64,000 nt of DNA, taken from assembly GCA_010093605.1 (NCBI GenBank), contig MU004181.1, positions 186,001 through 250,000 of the forward strand, written 5' to 3'. This stretch comes from Lophium mytilinum. Taxonomy: Eukaryota; Ascomycota; Dothideomycetes; Mytilinidiales; Mytilinidiaceae. Under the pieces are notes generated by a model. That model worked only from the letters and a program-made list of their open reading frames with translations. It made no database searches and was not told where the DNA came from. Positions within the stretch are counted from its first letter, which is position 1. Every line of letters starts with the position of its first letter. Position numbers and translations under genes: made by a program. Shown here piece after piece: positions 62,870-64,000 of the stretch.

Positions 62870-64000
62870 CGAGGGTGCTGTCAAGGGTGGTTTTGCCCAG
62901 ACGCTCGTCAAAGGGAGTCTGACTGCTCCTCTCCTGTTCTTGCGAAGGAGGGTCGAAAAGGCAAAGCTCTGTAGGCACCGAGTCTGTCTCTTACACGGCC
63001 CTTCTTCTCACGGTTCCTGTGCAGACCGACATTCCGTGGAGAGACTCCGTGCTCACGACACCGCTTTCAGAACGCATTCGAACCCCACGCGAACCTGTCT
63101 TGCAAACCGAAGTGAAGTCTACCCACGAGCAGATCACTGGGTCACTGCATCTTCCACGGGAGATGCACGACCTGCTGCGGATCAATCTCACCCGTCACCC
63201 GTCATGAAGCTTCCAACGCCCGGCGCTTGTAGAGTCCGAAAGCAAACGCGTCGATGTATGTCAAGGTCTCAGCCATAGTCTCTATGAATATGCAGAGGGT
63301 GCTGTTGAGTAGACAATCGCGGCTAAGACAACTACCAGCGGAGCTAAGAGGGCGGTCGTCCTACTTGCTTGGCCTGAACCCACCCTCGTTCAACAAGATG
63401 CCTACAAAGCTAAATGCCAACACCAAACCTCCATCCAACCCTCACGTTACGAAATCTCATTTGGGAAGCTTTCCCGTTCTATCTAGACCAACTTCTACGA
63501 CCGCCGAACATCCTGAGCCGCTACCAAGTCGACTCGCTCGGATCAGGTGCTGAAGCGAAACTCAAGTTCATTCCCGAGGGGACATCTTAAAGCGGCGATG
63601 GGTTACAAGCAACGGACCTCGTAGAGCCAGCTTCACGACACGATAATTAGTGCGTATCCTGTGCGTCCGGCAGACCACTCAGCTACGGCAATCAATCAAC
63701 ACCAGTGCCTTCGACAGTCGGTGGAAAGGCAAGAAAGAATGAGATGAGTAGAACAGATAGAGTCAATCCTCAAGTCACGGTCGAGGTAGAGCACCAGCGG
63801 AACCCCGGTGACGTTTGCTGAAATCGCAGCGGAGTAGGCGCGCAAAACATAGACCCAGTTCTCGCTCCCGCCTGGCAGGCGAGTCGCACCGGAGACAGCT
63901 TTGGCGTACATGTTTCTCGGCTCTAGGGTCATGTCCGCATTCCCATCGCAAGCTCCAGACGACGCCGGGCTGAGGAGCTACAGTCCTAGGCCACAAGTCT
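62870..64000. other. Unassigned frames at the right edge
   Basis: Plus 62,676-63,278 is open for 200 codons and overlaps the pyruvate kinase exon in another frame. Plus 63,019-63,207 and minus 63,932-63,696 (with SGATRLPGGSENWVYVLRAY) look partly coding. No family recognised. Confidence 0.25.

Noticed and set aside
1-64000. CRISPR array or bacterial operon
   Set aside because: No direct-repeat/spacer pattern; introns, RIP and U6 show a fungal nuclear origin.

Overview
The window looks like nuclear DNA of a filamentous ascomycete (Pezizomycotina; the class cannot be fixed from sequence alone). The evidence is short 45-65 bp introns with GTRNGT donors, GCTAAC-type branch points and YAG acceptors, protein fragments closest to fungal housekeeping proteins, and one AT-rich block whose loss of CpA/TpG is the mark of repeat-induced point mutation (RIP). 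No bacterial or organellar signal was seen.

Layout. (1) 0-10 kb: low gene density, with decayed coding pieces of conserved genes on the minus strand: CCR4 deadenylase, pyruvate kinase and an RBM39/Rsd1-type splicing factor. (2) 11-36.6 kb: a cluster of six members of one F-box-like family (labelled A-F here). All share a disordered N-terminal part, an F-box-like helix (LxDLPxEhL...VGxGGdI), a 'stYmxLRxvnKxlR' block and a C-terminal 'RRAxLcGK...PLS' signature. A lies left of an 11.45 kb transposon; B to F lie to its right. (3) 12,714-24,167: a RIP-degraded hAT-type DNA transposon with 12-bp terminal inverted repeats and an 8-bp target duplication. It is split by a fossil Ty3/Gypsy LTR element in the opposite orientation (14,470-22,174) with 210-bp LTRs and a 5-bp target duplication. 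(4) 38.7-51.7 kb: a dense mosaic of exon-sized pieces of unrelated conserved genes, nearly all on the minus strand: an LRR/F-box-type gene, CCR4, an RBM39 UHM domain fused to a short-chain dehydrogenase, an RBR-type RING, a HECT C-lobe, a CHD-type remodeller in tandem pieces, glutamate 5-kinase, glutamate synthase, Ras, eIF4E fused to a dehydrogenase piece, and an F-box piece. Several pieces keep correctly placed introns, so the copying was at DNA level. (5) 52-64 kb: mostly unrecognised sequence, with an apparently intact U6 snRNA gene (minus, about 54,345-54,456), a pyruvate kinase C-terminal exon on the plus strand, a GC-rich minisatellite and an exact triple 39-bp repeat.

How it fits together. 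The convincing protein genes are the F-box-like paralogues B, C, D, E and F. A lacks an in-frame ATG and begins next to the transposon. B and C are divergent over a 419-bp shared promoter. B, C, E and F have TATA-like boxes about 115-135 bp before the ATG. Such proteins would be expected to act as SCF ubiquitin-ligase adaptors, but substrates and even SKP1 binding are untested. The rest of the window, apart from U6, is best described as a decaying, rearranged region made from pieces of core genes.
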